DNA of 6,436 bases from an uncultured Fidelibacterota bacterium. Its GTDB lineage: Bacteria; Marinisomatota; Marinisomatia; Marinisomatales; UBA1611. The stretch is taken from contig CAJWHU010000089.1 in NCBI GenBank assembly GCA_913041325.1, forward strand, positions 1-6,436, written 5' to 3'. The first letter of the stretch is position 1. The number at the start of each line of letters is the position of its first letter. Below the pieces are notes generated by a model. That model ran no database searches. It was not told where the DNA came from and was given only the letters and a program-made list of their open reading frames with translations. The translations under genes were made by a program, and so were the position numbers. This document shows positions 5,901 through 6,436 of this stretch, in pieces.

Positions 5901-5914
5901 CGCTCAATACGCTC
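5901..5914. repeat. Dispersed 14-base motif CGCTCAATACGCTC, copy 2
   Basis: Begins 4 bases after the lipoprotein stop codon at 5896 and differs from the copy at 4960-4973 by one base. It is followed by ATTTTTTACTTGTTTT, so a role in 3'-end formation is conceivable, but no hairpin precedes the T-rich run. Confidence 0.45.
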
Positions 5915-5958
5915 ATTTTTTACTTGTTTTAATATATATTCCTTAGTTAGTTTTGGGC

Positions 5959-6436
5959 ATGAATGTTATCATAATAGGCGGCGCTGGCGGTATTGGAACA
6001 CAATTGGTGCATGACTTGATGGGTACACACAATCTCCTTGTAGGCTACAGAAGTAGCAGTATAGATGTACCCGTCGAGTCTGTTCAACTTGATGCTACGA
6101 ATTTTGAATCCGTCTCAAGTTTAATTACAAATGCTCAAGAAAAAATGGACAGTGTTGATGCTGTTGTCTGTTTACCTGGTAGTCTAATTTTAAAACCTGC
6201 CCACAAGTGCACCGAAGATGAGTTTCACTCTACGATAAACACAAACTTGAAAACCTCATTTGCTGTTGTTCGCGCTGCCGGAGGTCTGCTTCGAGATTGC
6301 TCGGTAGTTCTCATGTCTACATCTGCTGCTAGTATTGGCTTACCCAATCATGAATTGATATCTGCATCGAAAGCAGGAGTTGAAGGAATGGTCAGATCTG
6401 CAGCAAAGACGTATGCGAGAAAAAATTTGCGTTTTA
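5959..6436 (+). CDS. Short-chain dehydrogenase/reductase (SDR) family protein with atypical active site (3' truncated by the window edge)
   Basis: The frame opens at ATG 5959 and runs off the right edge after 159 residues, which is most of the Rossmann core of an SDR (usual length about 230-260). MNVIIIGGAGGIGTQLV gives the first strand and the nucleotide-binding G-x-x-x-G-x-G (Gly7, Gly11, Gly13). AVVCLPGSL (about 68-76) stands where N-N-A-G is usual. INTNLKTSF (93-101) carries the conserved structural Asn (Asn96), and VVLMSTSAAS (116-125) carries the candidate catalytic Ser/Thr. The usual Y-x-x-x-K reads I-S-A-S-K (Ile134, Lys138) in NHELISASKAG, so Lys is kept and the catalytic Tyr is not. 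The fold is clear; standard dehydrogenase activity is doubtful, and the substrate cannot be told. The start lies 62 bases after the previous stop, with no clear Shine-Dalgarno motif. Confidence 0.85.
   Translation, partial: MNVIIIGGAGGIGTQLVHDLMGTHNLLVGYRSSSIDVPVESVQLDATNFESVSSLITNAQEKMDSVDAVVCLPGSLILKPAHKCTEDEFHSTINTNLKTSFAVVRAAGGLLRDCSVVLMSTSAASIGLPNHELISASKAGVEGMVRSAAKTYARKNLRF

Noticed and set aside
5923..5955. Bacteroidota-type promoter CTTG-N21-TAGTTTTG before the SDR gene
   Set aside because: The -7 element would lie only 3 bases before the ATG, placing the transcription start inside or at the start codon; more likely chance in T-rich DNA.

Overview
This is a compact, AT-rich stretch of chromosome from a Gram-negative (two-membrane) bacterium. 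Two things point to the FCB group (Bacteroidota and relatives): a C-terminal tail of the type IX secretion (T9SS) sorting kind at the left edge, and a large CBM9-like/DUF5916 outer-membrane protein. Three start codons have clear Shine-Dalgarno motifs (AGGAG, AAAGGAA and GGGAGAG), which are uncommon in true Bacteroidota. A relative such as Candidatus Marinimicrobia (SAR406) or another marine FCB lineage is therefore an open possibility. This is inference; the window has no rRNA or other marker gene.

Layout. Bases 1-165 are the end of a secreted T9SS cargo gene. Bases 216-2918 encode a 900-residue DUF5916 protein with an N-terminal CBM9-like domain and a predicted beta-barrel. Its 3' end overlaps by 11 bases the end of a leftward three-gene operon (4126 to 2908). 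In transcription order that operon encodes an NTF2-like exported protein, a small lipoprotein, and a membrane-anchored OB-fold (tRNA_anti-like) protein. A 167-base AT-rich divergent region (4127-4293) with small palindromes separates the operon from a rightward lipoprotein gene (4294-4896) made of six 24-residue MORN-type repeats. After a 138-base gap comes a rightward pair: a DoxX-like four-helix membrane protein (5035-5379) and an unrecognised lipoprotein (start best placed at a TTG, 5393-5896). The window ends inside a short-chain dehydrogenase/reductase gene (5959 to beyond 6436) whose catalytic tyrosine position reads isoleucine.

Almost every product is predicted to sit in the cell envelope: one secreted cargo, one outer-membrane barrel, three lipoproteins, two anchored or exported small proteins and one integral membrane protein. 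No mobile element, CRISPR array, tRNA or rRNA was seen, and no gene-free stretch exceeds 300 bases. The region looks like ordinary accessory envelope content. The points most worth a second look are the altered SDR active site, the compact operon of small envelope proteins, and a 14-base motif present on both sides of the DoxX-like/lipoprotein pair.
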